Source: an uncultured Flavobacteriaceae bacterium
GTDB taxonomy: Bacteria > Bacteroidota > Bacteroidia > Flavobacteriales > Flavobacteriaceae
Length of the DNA stretch: 64,000 nt
Assembly: GCA_947500385.1 (NCBI GenBank)
Contig: CANMSA010000001.1
Span: 310,001-374,000, forward strand
Direction: 5' to 3'
This document shows, one piece after another, positions 6,377 through 16,212 of this stretch. A program made the translations under genes and the position numbers. Within the stretch, counting starts at the first letter, position 1. The number at the start of each line of letters is the position of its first letter. Under the pieces are notes generated by a model. That model was not told where the DNA came from, made no database searches, and was given only the letters and a program-made list of their open reading frames with translations.

Positions 6377-8686
6377 TCAACGTTTTAGCGTAAAGTGTGC
6401 TTTAAAAACCGTGCCTTCGCTATCTTCATAACGAAACCAATAATCGGATGAAGGCATTTCCAACCCTTGGTAAGTGCCGTTCCATCCAACCGCTTTTGGG
6501 TCAAGTTGCTGTAATAACTTTCCGTAGCGGTCAAAAATAGCAAGGGTTGCCTGCTGGGCATATTCTCCCCCGGCAATATTCCAAAAATCATTTATTCCGT
6601 CACCATTGGGAGTGAAAAATTTTTGATATCCCAGGGCCACGATCTCTTTTGAAAGGGTGCGGCATCCCTGCGCCCCGCGCACATGTACTTCATACTTACC
6701 GGGTGATACTTCAAAGTAGTTATCGCTTTGAAAAATCGTCCCATCCAAAGAATATTCGAAATCTCCTGCACCATCCACTGAAATTCGAATACCAAGGTTA
6801 TCGGAAAAATGGTTTACCTCTGCGGTAAAATCCTCCGGTACCGCTACGGGCAGCACTTCGAAAAAGATGGTATTGCTACAGCTTAACCCTCCGGTCTCCT
6901 CTTCGACCGTGAGACTATAGTTCCCCAAAGCGCTTAGTTCAATTTCTCTTGAAGTGCCTACTTCAAGGCCCAACACATTTCTCCAGGACCAACTGGCATA
7001 GTTACCGCCATCTAGCACCAAAAACGGTACGTCCGGGCACACATAATAGACTGGTTCCAATTGCGGATTCGGCAAGGGTCGTATCTGAACACGTACTTCT
7101 GAAAGTGCATAACAGGCATGGGCGTCAATATGTTGAACGCGGGCATAGAGCTGCTCCTCTAATACGGTATTTCTATAAACTTCTTTTTGGATTTCATTTT
7201 GATTGGTCATAGCATCCACTTCATTGAAAAAGTAAGCGACTTCAAAGAAGTAAGGGTCTTGCCCATTCAATACCTCGATATCCAGCTCCTGTAAATCAAC
7301 GGTGTAGGTCCCCGTTTGATCCACATCGCATTGCCTGTAAGTAGCGTCATACGCACTGGGTACCTCATAAATGGTAATAATTCTTGTTTCTGTTTTGATT
7401 CTTGTCCCGATTTGTAGGGTAACGCGCACGGTATAATCTCCGGTCGCCCCATATTGGTGCGATGTTGTTTCACCATTTGCGGTGGTACCATCTCCAAAAT
7501 CCCATTCCGCCAGGTCGATTGGCTCGGTTGCTGATACCGAGAATTCCGTTGTATCGCCCAAGCAAAACCTATCGGCCTGTATGCCAAGATTAAAATAGGA
7601 AGTCATAAAAGGTGGGAGGCCGTAGGTCCCTACACCGGTACCCAAGTCAACCGCATTGGCTTTAAAACCAGCTTCTAAACCTCTCTTTTCGGGGAATTCT
7701 ATGACCGAAAGCCGTTGGCTTCCCGCCACATATATTTTTCCGTCGAGCGCCAACTGCAAAGCCCCGGTCATCTGATCGGGCACGTTCAAACCCAATTTGG
7801 TGGCAGCCACATCGCGTTCCCGTAAATTAAACTGTACGATGTCGTCTTTAATAATAGAGGCGTATAACATATCGCCATACGGAGAAAACTCCAGTCCGTA
7901 AAAATCGCTATTCCCTGATTGCATAAGAATCTGTGGGTCCGAAACAATTCCGGTCAAAGGATCAAAATCTAACAGCTCAATACCGACAAAAGAGTGGCAA
8001 GCCGCCAGTTTACGACCATCGCTTGAGGTTTTTAAATACCCTCTACTTTTAAACACATCATTGCCATTGGTACCATAGTCCAAGTCAAAACCCACCCTAC
8101 TGATAATGGGTTCGGTTTGTACGCCCGATGATGTAACTAAATAGGCCAGATAGGCATCATTGCCCCAATCGTGAGTGATTACCCACGCATCTGTACCATT
8201 GCCATGTTGAACGGCCGTTAATTTCTCGGTCGTGGGATCTTGAAGTAGTACATTCTTTTGCACTACCGCTCCCAAACCGTTGTCTAGACCAAGGTTTACC
8301 TCCGAATAGTAGAGACCGCCTTGTACTTGGAAATGTGTTGTAAAAATGAAATACCGCTCGGTGCTGTTTGGAGCAGGAACGATGATGGCCGATTGAGTGC
8401 TCGAGGCATGCCCTTTCAAATCGGTGCCATTGGTCATTATCTGGTGATTTCGATTCCAAACAGTGACCCCATCGGTGTAAAAAAGGAGACTTCCCATTGG
8501 GTCTGAAATGGTTGCGCACCCCTCGGCGGTGGTCAAAGCACCGTCTTCAAGTATTTCAGGAGAACCTGTATTAAAATTGAGACCGGCATGGTCGCCAAAA
8601 TACCATACGGCCGCTTCACGCTGCGCCCGGGAGCTTAGCACACCTAAAAAAAATACTACAAATGCGATGATAGTCTTTGCGTACAT
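6377..8686 (-). CDS. T9SS type B sorting domain protein with PKD domain
   Basis: The 769-aa secreted protein begins with a signal peptide (AFVVFFLGVLSSRAQ). Residues about 25-370 look like a beta-propeller-like region (AVWYFGDHAGLNFN, then repeated blocks on reporting and display). A PKD domain follows near residues 390-445 (AEWDFGDGTTANGE). The C-terminal region from about residue 690 contains FFTPNGDGINDFW and the YGKLLQQLDP/GWNGTYQG segments of the gliding motility-associated (type B) sorting domain, recognised by the type IX secretion system. It should be exported across the outer membrane and attached or released. No catalytic motif is visible; a surface adhesin or structural role is likely. 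Confidence 0.85.
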   Translation of the reverse strand: MYAKTIIAFVVFFLGVLSSRAQREAAVWYFGDHAGLNFNTGSPEILEDGALTTAEGCATISDPMGSLLFYTDGVTVWNRNHQIMTNGTDLKGHASSTQSAIIVPAPNSTERYFIFTTHFQVQGGLYYSEVNLGLDNGLGAVVQKNVLLQDPTTEKLTAVQHGNGTDAWVITHDWGNDAYLAYLVTSSGVQTEPIISRVGFDLDYGTNGNDVFKSRGYLKTSSDGRKLAACHSFVGIELLDFDPLTGIVSDPQILMQSGNSDFYGLEFSPYGDMLYASIIKDDIVQFNLRERDVAATKLGLNVPDQMTGALQLALDGKIYVAGSQRLSVIEFPEKRGLEAGFKANAVDLGTGVGTYGLPPFMTSYFNLGIQADRFCLGDTTEFSVSATEPIDLAEWDFGDGTTANGETTSHQYGATGDYTVRVTLQIGTRIKTETRIITIYEVPSAYDATYRQCDVDQTGTYTVDLQELDIEVLNGQDPYFFEVAYFFNEVDAMTNQNEIQKEVYRNTVLEEQLYARVQHIDAHACYALSEVRVQIRPLPNPQLEPVYYVCPDVPFLVLDGGNYASWSWRNVLGLEVGTSREIELSALGNYSLTVEEETGGLSCSNTIFFEVLPVAVPEDFTAEVNHFSDNLGIRISVDGAGDFEYSLDGTIFQSDNYFEVSPGKYEVHVRGAQGCRTLSKEIVALGYQKFFTPNGDGINDFWNIAGGEYAQQATLAIFDRYGKLLQQLDPKAVGWNGTYQGLEMPSSDYWFRYEDSEGTVFKAHFTLKR

Positions 8687-8889
8687 CGTAGGTTAAGGTT
8701 TGAAGGGCGTTCGCGATTTGGGAATCGTACCGTCCTTGAAATCAAACGCAGTTTTTTGAATTTAAGTGCATACCATTCAACATATTAACATTCTTTCGGG
8801 GAACAGGGAACGAAGGCAAAAAAACGATTGTAACAAACATCACAGAGCAGGCCCCGGAATCTACCTATCTTCGCCCAAAAGAATTTAAA

Positions 8890-9450
8890 ATGGATTTTCT
8901 CTTACAACCTTGGCCATGGTACGTCTCTGGCCCCTTGATCGCCTCCGTAATGTTCGTGCTTGTTTACTTTGGAAAAACATTTGGAATGTCTTCAAATCTT
9001 CGAACGCTTTGCGCCCTTGGTGGTGCCGGGAGGTATTCGGATTTCTTTCGGTTCGATTGGAAAGCACAACGGTGGAACCTTATGGTGGTCCTAGGTGCGG
9101 TCTTGGGCGGGTATATTTCGGTTCGTTTTCTCTCGACCGGTGCTCCCATCGCCTTGTCACCAGAAACAATCTACGACCTTAAAATGCTAGGCTTTACCAA
9201 CGCGGGAAATACCTTGTTGCCAGCAGAAATCTACGGTTGGGATGCCGTATTTACCTTAAAAGGTATGGGAATTTTGATAGGAGGCGGATTTTTGGTCGGT
9301 TTTGGCACGAGGTATGCCGGCGGTTGCACTTCGGGGCATGCCATCACCGGACTCAGTAATCTACAGTTACCATCTCTTATAGCGGTTGTCGGCTTCTTTA
9401 TTGGAGGTTTGTTAATGACCCACCTTCTCCTGCCACTTATTTTTGGATAA
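8890..9450 (+). CDS. YeeE/YedE-family transporter, first half
   Basis: The 186-aa membrane protein has about five hydrophobic segments and the family motif [19 protein letters not shown], with a conserved Cys in the pore region. YeeE/YedE proteins import thiosulfate or related sulfur compounds. The second half of the fold is encoded by the next gene, starting 28 nt after this stop, so the two likely form a split half-size transporter. In flavobacteria such pairs often sit near rhodanese or sulfur oxidation genes; none is seen here. Confidence 0.85.
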   Translation: MDFLLQPWPWYVSGPLIASVMFVLVYFGKTFGMSSNLRTLCALGGAGRYSDFFRFDWKAQRWNLMVVLGAVLGGYISVRFLSTGAPIALSPETIYDLKMLGFTNAGNTLLPAEIYGWDAVFTLKGMGILIGGGFLVGFGTRYAGGCTSGHAITGLSNLQLPSLIAVVGFFIGGLLMTHLLLPLIFG

Positions 9451-9478
9451 CAGGTCACCATCATTTAAAAGCAAAAAT

Positions 9479-9892
9479 ATGCAGTATCTAAAATATTTGT
9501 TCGTCGGGGTGTTTTTTGGAATCGTCCTTGTAAAATCAGAAGCCGTTTCTTGGTATCGGATCTTTGAAATGTTTCAATTCCAATCATTTCATATGTATGG
9601 CATTATTGGGTCTGCCGTGGGCTTGGGAGCTGTTGGGATATGGTTATCAAAAAAGGTGGGGGTTAAAAATAGTGAAGGGCGACCCATTGCGCTTCCGGCA
9701 AAAGAAAAATCATTTGTACGGTACCTTGTGGGCGGCAGTATTTTTGGTTTGGGATGGGCGCTTGCCGGTGCCTGCCCCGGCCCCATGTACATTCTGTTGG
9801 GTACGGGAGCCTTTAGTGTGGGTATCCTGCTCATTGCGGCTATCGCGGGCACATTTGTATATGGACTCCTCAGAAGTAAATTACCCCATTAA
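9479..9892 (+). CDS. YeeE/YedE-family (DUF6691-like) transporter, second half
   Basis: I use ATG 9479 (MQYLKYLFVGVFFGIVLVKSE, 137 aa) because it begins directly with a membrane segment; the frame is open back to 9443 but that would overlap the upstream gene. Four hydrophobic segments and the motif GWALAGACPGPMYILLGTG carry the conserved Cys of the second half of YeeE/YedE transporters. It pairs with the gene at 8890. A perfect palindromic terminator follows. Confidence 0.85.
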   Translation: MQYLKYLFVGVFFGIVLVKSEAVSWYRIFEMFQFQSFHMYGIIGSAVGLGAVGIWLSKKVGVKNSEGRPIALPAKEKSFVRYLVGGSIFGLGWALAGACPGPMYILLGTGAFSVGILLIAAIAGTFVYGLLRSKLPH

Positions 9893-9894
9893 AA

Positions 9895-9922
9895 AAAGGG
9901 AGTTGTGGCCACAACTCCCTTT
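9895..9922. terminator. Bidirectional terminator between yeeE pair and M57 gene
   Basis: A perfect 28-bp palindrome (14-bp arms, AAAGGGAGTTGTGG and its complement) flanked by A and T runs on both sides lies between two converging genes, 3 nt after one stop and 24 nt from the other. Confidence 0.8.
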
Positions 9923-9946
9923 AATTCTAATTCAATAAGTGTTCTC

Positions 9947-10789
9947 TTAGTACATGAAACGCAATGCAGTAACGTCATTTGAGTTGAACTCACCGTTTAC
10001 ACCATTGTTGAAACATGCCAACATGATAGAGTTCGGATCAAAACCTGCAGGAGTTCCCGGGATGCGCACAGCACCCACACCAGCACTACCTTCATTTACG
10101 TTTTGTCCGCAGCTTTGACGGCTAAAATAATCGGTATGACGGAAACCAACAGAGTGGCCCATTTCGTGGGTAATCACATGCTCGTTTACGTTGTTTGAGC
10201 TATTTTGAAGTCCATAAATCTGGATGAACTTGAAAGGATTTCCTCCGGTAGGGAAACCAGCACTTCCACCTGAACTTCCAGGATTGTTCACAGAATTGTC
10301 ATAAATAACCATATCAGCATTGGTTGAGGCGGCAAAACGCAGCGTAAAGCGAATACCAAGGTTTAGGCGATTGTAGTTGTTGATCGCCCATTGAAGCCCT
10401 GTTCTACCACGGCTGCTCAATGCGAACTGCCCACCGGTATAACCAATAACGCTGATCGTTCTTGGTTGGCTCACCAGATTATTGGTCCGGTACTGCTCTG
10501 TCCAAATCGTTTCCATACCTGTTAAATCTTCCATGGAATTAATCTGATCTTTTGTAAAGAACTTATCCTCTACAAGAATTCCTTCTGCCGAACTTCCATC
10601 GGGATAAATGTTTACATGTGGCTCTGCAAGACTGCCATTTAGGTAGAAAGCATCCAGTTTTGCCTTCATTTCAGCACTCACGCCCTCGGGTTCAGGTGTA
10701 GCTACATCTACACCTTCACTTTCGCAAGAAACCAACACGAAAACTGAGGATAATACAAATAATTTCATAAAATTTAATAAACTTTTCAT
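9947..10789 (-). CDS. Lipoprotein metalloprotease, M57-type (HEXXHXXGXXH)
   Basis: The 280-aa product has a signal peptide with lipobox LVSC (Cys23) followed by ESEGVD. The C-terminal half holds HEMGHSVGFRH, the extended zinc motif of metzincin-type peptidases with three His ligands, followed by a Met-containing turn (SIMLACFN). The pattern fits the M57 / dual-action HEIGH metallo-peptidases known from Bacteroidota. The N-terminal 110 residues may be a propeptide. It is probably anchored to the cell surface or periplasm and cleaves proteins; the substrate is unknown. The neighbouring divergent gene encodes another protease. Confidence 0.85.
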   Translation of the reverse strand: MKSLLNFMKLFVLSSVFVLVSCESEGVDVATPEPEGVSAEMKAKLDAFYLNGSLAEPHVNIYPDGSSAEGILVEDKFFTKDQINSMEDLTGMETIWTEQYRTNNLVSQPRTISVIGYTGGQFALSSRGRTGLQWAINNYNRLNLGIRFTLRFAASTNADMVIYDNSVNNPGSSGGSAGFPTGGNPFKFIQIYGLQNSSNNVNEHVITHEMGHSVGFRHTDYFSRQSCGQNVNEGSAGVGAVRIPGTPAGFDPNSIMLACFNNGVNGEFNSNDVTALRFMY

Positions 10790-11065
10790 TTTTTAATAGT
10801 ATTTATGTTAATAAATTAGTCATATCGGAACTTTGTGCACCAAATTCCAACCTCGTTAAAGTATTAACTTTTATCGATAATTAACACTTTATTGGGAATA
10901 AATCGATGAAATACATGCACTTTTTCTCACTTTTTCGAAAACGATGGAGTTTCCACTTTATAAAGAGGTTTCCTACAGAAAAAAATAACAGGTGGTTTAT
11001 CGAAAAAACCATCAAAACACTATTTCTTTTTCTCAAATACAATACTTTTAAGGAATGCCCTAGCT

Positions 11066-13903
11066 ATGTTGAAGTTTTTATCACTGGTTTTACTTCTATT
11101 GACCCAGGCATTGTTTGCCCAAAAACAAGCAATGAATCAGTGGGAATTGTATGCCCAAGACTCTGTGCACACGCAACGGTTGTTCACTGGCCAAAATAAA
11201 TCGGATGATTTTCTACTGCGATCCAAAATGCCTTTATCGAAAAGAAGCCTTCAAGACCATGGAATGGTCATTAGACGAGTACTCGATACCTATAGCGCCA
11301 TCGTTTCCCTTTCTAAAACCCATGTAGGGAGACTACCCCAACAAAGTACCTTGACAGCGGCCAACAATCTTTGGAAGCTTAGCGATCCGTTATTAGCTAC
11401 CACTTATGGAATGGGGCAGTACATTATTAGATCTACGAATGTCCCCGCCACGAAAGCGCTTTTGAAAAAATTCCCTGGCGTCGAAATCATAAGGCAACAT
11501 AGGAACGACCTGTATGTGAAAGGGAATCTGTCCGAATTCAAATCAGCGGTATTGTCACTCCCCGAAGTACAGTATTTGGGAATCGAGTCAATGGAACCCG
11601 AGCAGGAAAGTATCGTTCGTGATTTAAACCCGGCCGTTAACAACGTTAATGCAATCTACAAAGCATACCCTGAACTGGACGGCAGCGGGGTTTCCATATC
11701 GGTAAAAGACAATAAGTTTCGGGACAATGATATTGACCTCCTTGATAAACTTATTACCTCCCCGTTGGGTGCCGATACGACCGACGATCATGCCACTGAC
11801 ATGGCGACGATCATCGCCGGCCTGGGCAATTCTTCTATTAAGGGAAGGGGTATTGCGCCCCGGGCCCAATTACAGACCTCTAATTTTTTAGAACTGACAC
11901 CGGACCCGGAAGCTTTTTTATCCGATACCGACATCTACCTTCAAAATCATTCCTATGGTACGGTTAGAGAAAGCTTTTATGGTGCCTTGGCAGCTTCGTA
12001 TGACGAACATATCTCCGGGAATCCCGAAGAACTCCACATTTTTTCTTCCGGTAATGCCGGGGAAGAAATTCCGACGGAGGGAGACTATGCCGGACTAGGC
12101 CAATACGCAAACTTAACCGGCAACTTCAAGATGGCAAAAAACACCTTATTAATAGGTGCAATGAATGAGGAAAAGCAGTTATCCCCTTTCTCCTCACGCG
12201 GCCCTGCCTATGATGGTCGAATAAAACCAGAGCTTATCGGCTATAGCATCATAGGTACCTCCAATTCAACCGCTCTTACCACCGGGGTCGCAGGCCTCTT
12301 ACAACAGTACCATAAGGAACAGTTCGGCGCAAATGCGGACGCAGCACTGTTGAAGGCCGCTTTGATCAACAGTGCCGACGACATCGATGCCCCTGGTCCT
12401 GATCATAGTTCGGGATATGGAGTCCTAAATGCATTTAAAGCCCTGACCGTTTTAACGGAAGAGCGATTCTTAAAGGGTTTCATCGGCAACGCGGAAACGA
12501 CCTCCTTTTCAATTTCCTTGCCAGCAAACATCAAAAATTTTAGGGCAACCCTGGTCTGGACCGACCCACCGGCCCAAGTAAACAGCAATACGGCCTTGGT
12601 AAACGATATCGATTTCCATATCACGGATGCACAAAACTCCATGTACCTCCCCTGGATCTTAAGCACGCAGGCCAATTTAACCAGTCTAGAGCAACCCGCA
12701 ACCACTGGGGCGGACCATTTAAACAATATTGAGCAGATTTTTATAGAAACACCCTCAGAAGGCAACGTGGAGTTGCAGGTAACCGGTTTCGACATTTCAA
12801 GTGCTACACAAGAATTTTATATCGCCTATGGCTGGGAGGAAGCCGATACGTTCGTTTGGAACTATCCTTTGGCCGGGGACAATTTTCCCTATGACGGGGA
12901 AACTGCCAGTTATTTTCGCTGGGAAAGTAATTTTGATGATCAAGAAGGCGAAATGGCGATCAGCTATGATATGGGACAAACATGGGAAATTATTGCGACA
13001 GCGGTAGTTTTAAAGAACGGTTATTACCTTTGGCCGCCCCCAGAAGAGGTTGTCGGAGCTGCTATCATACGAATGGTTATCGGTACCGAGACTTTTTTAT
13101 CGGACCCTTTTACCATCTCGAATGCCACCGCTGTAAACGTGACATTGGATTGCGAAGAAACGGCGGAATTGAGCTGGAATCCGCAAAATAATGTAAAGAA
13201 CTATGGCATTTATAACCTGAACCGGAATCAGATGGAACTTACTGCCATGACCACGGATACCACCTACGCATTCACCAAAGCGGATGTATCCTCTCCTTAC
13301 TTTGCCGTAGAACCTATTTTTGAAACAGGAGAGATTGGTATTCGCAGCGAAACCATCGATTATGAGTTCTTTGATGCCAGTTGTTATGAGAGCTTTCTCC
13401 TGGCCAGTCTATCTGACGACAAGCAGGGAGGTTTGTTATCCATTTTTTTGTCGAGCGTACTAAATGTAGCACGGGTAGATGTTGAAAAGAAAATCGGGGA
13501 TGCGTATTCTATTATAGGTCAAGTAGACGCACCCAACAGCTTAACGCCCATTTTTTTGGATACAAAACCAGTGCAAGGCCTCAACAGGTATCGGGTAACG
13601 GTGGTCTTACTAGATGGCACTTCCTTTATCTCTGAAGAAGCGGATCTGCTCTTTTTGACCTCTACCCCCTTTATTACACTTCCCAACCCAATTGATAATG
13701 GCATCACGGTGTTTACCAGTGATTTTGACAACCAAACTGCCTGGTTAGAATTATATAGTCTGGATGGAAAAATAGTCTTTCGAAAAGAAATAACCGATAC
13801 GCAGGAGTTTGTGGTCTTAGAAGGATTACAACAAGGAGTATATCTATTACGGCTCTATTCTACCGCGGGTTCAAAAATGTCAAAATTAGTGTATAAGCGA
13901 TAG
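11066..13903 (+). CDS. Secreted S8-like serine peptidase with T9SS sorting domain
   Basis: The 945-aa product starts with a signal peptide (KFLSLVLLLLTQALFAQ). Residues about 205-460 are subtilisin-like: GSGVSISVKDNKF near the Asp, DDHATDMATIIAG at the His, and GTSNSTALTTGVAGLL at the Ser. The normal HGTHVAG and GTSMATP are altered to HATD and NSTAL, but His and Ser remain. A beta-rich region follows, and the last about 80 residues (LPNPIDNGITVF, LYSLDGKIVFRKE, GVYLLRLYS...MSKLVYKR) form a type A T9SS sorting domain. It should be secreted by T9SS. Activity is likely but the altered motifs need testing. Confidence 0.85.
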   Translation: MLKFLSLVLLLLTQALFAQKQAMNQWELYAQDSVHTQRLFTGQNKSDDFLLRSKMPLSKRSLQDHGMVIRRVLDTYSAIVSLSKTHVGRLPQQSTLTAANNLWKLSDPLLATTYGMGQYIIRSTNVPATKALLKKFPGVEIIRQHRNDLYVKGNLSEFKSAVLSLPEVQYLGIESMEPEQESIVRDLNPAVNNVNAIYKAYPELDGSGVSISVKDNKFRDNDIDLLDKLITSPLGADTTDDHATDMATIIAGLGNSSIKGRGIAPRAQLQTSNFLELTPDPEAFLSDTDIYLQNHSYGTVRESFYGALAASYDEHISGNPEELHIFSSGNAGEEIPTEGDYAGLGQYANLTGNFKMAKNTLLIGAMNEEKQLSPFSSRGPAYDGRIKPELIGYSIIGTSNSTALTTGVAGLLQQYHKEQFGANADAALLKAALINSADDIDAPGPDHSSGYGVLNAFKALTVLTEERFLKGFIGNAETTSFSISLPANIKNFRATLVWTDPPAQVNSNTALVNDIDFHITDAQNSMYLPWILSTQANLTSLEQPATTGADHLNNIEQIFIETPSEGNVELQVTGFDISSATQEFYIAYGWEEADTFVWNYPLAGDNFPYDGETASYFRWESNFDDQEGEMAISYDMGQTWEIIATAVVLKNGYYLWPPPEEVVGAAIIRMVIGTETFLSDPFTISNATAVNVTLDCEETAELSWNPQNNVKNYGIYNLNRNQMELTAMTTDTTYAFTKADVSSPYFAVEPIFETGEIGIRSETIDYEFFDASCYESFLLASLSDDKQGGLLSIFLSSVLNVARVDVEKKIGDAYSIIGQVDAPNSLTPIFLDTKPVQGLNRYRVTVVLLDGTSFISEEADLLFLTSTPFITLPNPIDNGITVFTSDFDNQTAWLELYSLDGKIVFRKEITDTQEFVVLEGLQQGVYLLRLYSTAGSKMSKLVYKR

Positions 13904-14001
13904 TATTTAAACACGCAACGGGCCTGCATTCCCTGGAAAGTTTGTAGCATTGCTGATTTTAGTACGATTCTTTCTATCCCAGTAAAGGTTTAGAAACAAC
14001 C

Positions 14002-14277
14002 TTACACGATCTCGGCACTTAAGCCCGCCTGAAGCAAACTACTGCAACGTGGTTTCAAATCGTCTAATGCTCCGGTCTTTACCGTACACTTCCCATTGTA
14101 ATGAACGATCAATGAACATTGTTCCGCTTGTTCGGGACTGTGCTCACATACCGCGATCAAAGTAGCGATTACATGATCAAAAGTATTCACTTCGTCGTTA
14201 AATAATACAATCTCGCTTTGCTTAACGGTATCCTCCGCCAACAACAGGTCTTCTTCTAATTTTTCCCTGGTACTCAT
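14002..14277 (-). CDS. clpS: ATP-dependent Clp protease adaptor ClpS
   Basis: The 91-aa product (start ATG 14277; the frame runs further upstream but without ClpS-like sequence) contains EIVLFNDEVNTFDHVIATLI, the core of ClpS with the Asn-Asp pair that holds N-degron peptides, and C-terminal KPRCSSLLQAGLSAEIV. ClpS delivers N-end rule substrates to the ClpAP-type protease. It lies just downstream of prmA on the same strand, an arrangement common in flavobacteria. Length matches the family. Confidence 0.9.
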   Translation of the reverse strand: MSTREKLEEDLLLAEDTVKQSEIVLFNDEVNTFDHVIATLIAVCEHSPEQAEQCSLIVHYNGKCTVKTGALDDLKPRCSSLLQAGLSAEIV

Positions 14278-14416
14278 AAAAATACATGTATGGTTCGAAA
14301 GCCTTTTATACACTAAATATAAACCTCTGAAATGAATAAATACCGTTTCTACCTTATTTTTAACAGTATTTAAAGGGAACAAAAACACAATTCACCCTTC
14401 ACTCAGTGGGGAGGGA

Positions 14417-15262
14417 TCAGCTTTGGGCTACCTTGTAGGAAGTCGCTACCCAATCGCCTTTGGAAAGTTTTGTTTGATATTCCAGCCCTGTTTTTGCACA
14501 AGCTTCGTTGACCATGGCACGGTCTTTTTCGTAAAATCCGCTTAAAAATAATCGCCCGGTCTCGGTGAGGCAACTTGCGTATACCGGGATGTCTTGCAGT
14601 AAAATATTTCGGTTGATGTTGGCAAGGATGATATCGTACTTTTTTCCTTCCAAAAGCTGTACATCGCCCTCCTTCACTACGATGTGTTCACATCCGTTTC
14701 GGGCTGTATTTTCTAAGGCATTTAGGTAGCACCAGTGATCTATATCGATCGCCTCAATATCGATGGCACCTTTCATGGCGGCCAAAATGGCCAACACCCC
14801 CGTGCCGCTTCCCATATCAAGCACCGATTTCTCCTGAAAATCGTGATCCAAAATGTGCTGAAGCATCATATGGGTCGTTTCATGATGTCCCGTACCGAAG
14901 CTCATTTTAGGCATAATTTCGATATCGTAGCGCACTGTAGACCTTTCATGGAAAGGAGCCCGCACCACGCATTGATCACCTACTTGAATCGGTTTAAAAT
15001 TGCTTTCCCAAGTAGCGTTCCAATTTTGTTGTTCAATTTCCTTAAAGGTTCCTTTGATATTAAAACCGGGGTTCGAAAGAATAGCAATAGCGTTCAATAT
15101 TCCGGTATGCCAGTCTTCTTTTTGAATATAGGCCAATATACCATCATCTTGTTCCACAAAGCTTTCAAACCCCGCTTCCCCGAGTTCAGCGATTAGAATA
15201 TCGGATGCAGGTTGTGGCGGTGCCACCGTAAAAGTATATTCTATGTATATTGTATTGGCCAT
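14417..15262 (-). CDS. prmA: Ribosomal protein L11 methyltransferase
   Basis: The 281-aa SAM-dependent methyltransferase has an N-terminal PrmA-specific domain (residues 1-100), MPKMSFGTGHHETTHMM, the SAM-binding motif SVLDMGSGTGVLAILA near residue 145, and LANINRNILL (the NxxxN-type motif). PrmA trimethylates ribosomal protein L11 in the cytoplasm. It is read from the minus strand between tpiA and clpS. Length equals the family norm. Confidence 0.93.
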   Translation of the reverse strand: MANTIYIEYTFTVAPPQPASDILIAELGEAGFESFVEQDDGILAYIQKEDWHTGILNAIAILSNPGFNIKGTFKEIEQQNWNATWESNFKPIQVGDQCVVRAPFHERSTVRYDIEIMPKMSFGTGHHETTHMMLQHILDHDFQEKSVLDMGSGTGVLAILAAMKGAIDIEAIDIDHWCYLNALENTARNGCEHIVVKEGDVQLLEGKKYDIILANINRNILLQDIPVYASCLTETGRLFLSGFYEKDRAMVNEACAKTGLEYQTKLSKGDWVATSYKVAQS

Positions 15263-15272
15263 TGTATCCTGT

Positions 15273-15307
15273 TATAAAATAGCGGTGCATTCTGTTGAAT
15301 GCCCCGC
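15273..15307 (-). terminator. Hairpin after tpiA
   Basis: GCGGTGCATTC and GAATGCCCCGC (15282-15307) form an 11-bp stem with one mismatch and a 4-nt loop. On the minus strand it is followed by TATTTTAT. It lies between tpiA and prmA and may limit read-through. Confidence 0.5.
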
Positions 15308-15363
15308 CGTTTTACTTCTGTCTATGATATCGTCGTTTGGTATAAACTATGGTGTACGCACGT

Positions 15364-16122
15364 TTAGATTGCCTTAATAATGGCGACAAAATCATCTGCT
15401 ACCAGAGAAGCGCCGCCTATCAACCCACCATCTACATCTGGTTTTGAAAATATTTCGGCAGCATTTCCGGGCTTTACGCTACCCCCATACAAAATGGATA
15501 CCCCGTCGGCGACATCGGTATTGTATTGCTCTGCAATGGTCTTACGAATAAACGCATGCATTTCCTGTGCTTGCTCTGGCGAGGCGGTTTCCCCGGTACC
15601 TATGGCCCAAACCGGTTCATATGCCAATACAATACTGCTCCAAGCGCTGGCATTGAGTGAAAAAAGCGCATTTTTAAGTTGACTTTCAACCACCTTAAAG
15701 TGATTTCCGGATTGGCGATCTTCCAACTCCTCTCCAAAGCAAAACATGGTACGAATATTTTTTGAAAGGGCGGTTGCCACTTTCTTCGCCAGAATCGCAT
15801 CGGTTTCCCCAAAATAGGCCCTTCTTTCGGAATGCCCTATGATGGCCGTATTTACGCCAATACCAAGCAGCATATCCGCAGAAATTTCTCCGGTAAAAGC
15901 ACCGCTCTCGGCAAAGTGCATGTTCTGCGCTATTACTTCAATCGTAGAGTTCTCCAACGCCCGGGTCGCGCCGACCAGGTTTACGTAGGTAGGGGACACC
16001 ATTACTTCGGCATTGGTATCGGGTAATTTAGCTGAAAGTTCCGCCAATAAGGTTTCGGTATCCGCTAGGTTTTTGTTCATCTTCCAGTTTCCAGCTACTA
16101 TTTTACTTCTCATTTTCTTCAT
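15364..16122 (-). CDS. tpiA: Triosephosphate isomerase
   Basis: The 252-aa product has all signature elements: AGNWKMNKN (Lys, substrate binding), IIGHSERR (catalytic His), LAYEPVWAIGTG (catalytic Glu and hinge) and GGSVKPGNA (phosphate loop). It interconverts dihydroxyacetone phosphate and glyceraldehyde 3-phosphate. Start MKKMRSK at 16122; the second Met at codon 4 is equally possible. The upstream DoxX-type and DUF1599 genes on the same strand form a conserved Bacteroidota neighbourhood. Confidence 0.95.
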   Translation of the reverse strand: MKKMRSKIVAGNWKMNKNLADTETLLAELSAKLPDTNAEVMVSPTYVNLVGATRALENSTIEVIAQNMHFAESGAFTGEISADMLLGIGVNTAIIGHSERRAYFGETDAILAKKVATALSKNIRTMFCFGEELEDRQSGNHFKVVESQLKNALFSLNASAWSSIVLAYEPVWAIGTGETASPEQAQEMHAFIRKTIAEQYNTDVADGVSILYGGSVKPGNAAEIFSKPDVDGGLIGGASLVADDFVAIIKAI

Positions 16123-16212
16123 TTAGTGTTTGTACTTTATGTATGTTTTTTTGGGCCTACTGCATGCGAGGTTTCCTTTCATTTGGGAAAACCTTCTTGC
16201 CTGGTCTTGGCC

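Noticed and set aside
10906-11199. 97-aa plus-strand open frame
   Set aside because: It overlaps the start and signal peptide of the S8 gene in another frame and has no recognisable sequence.
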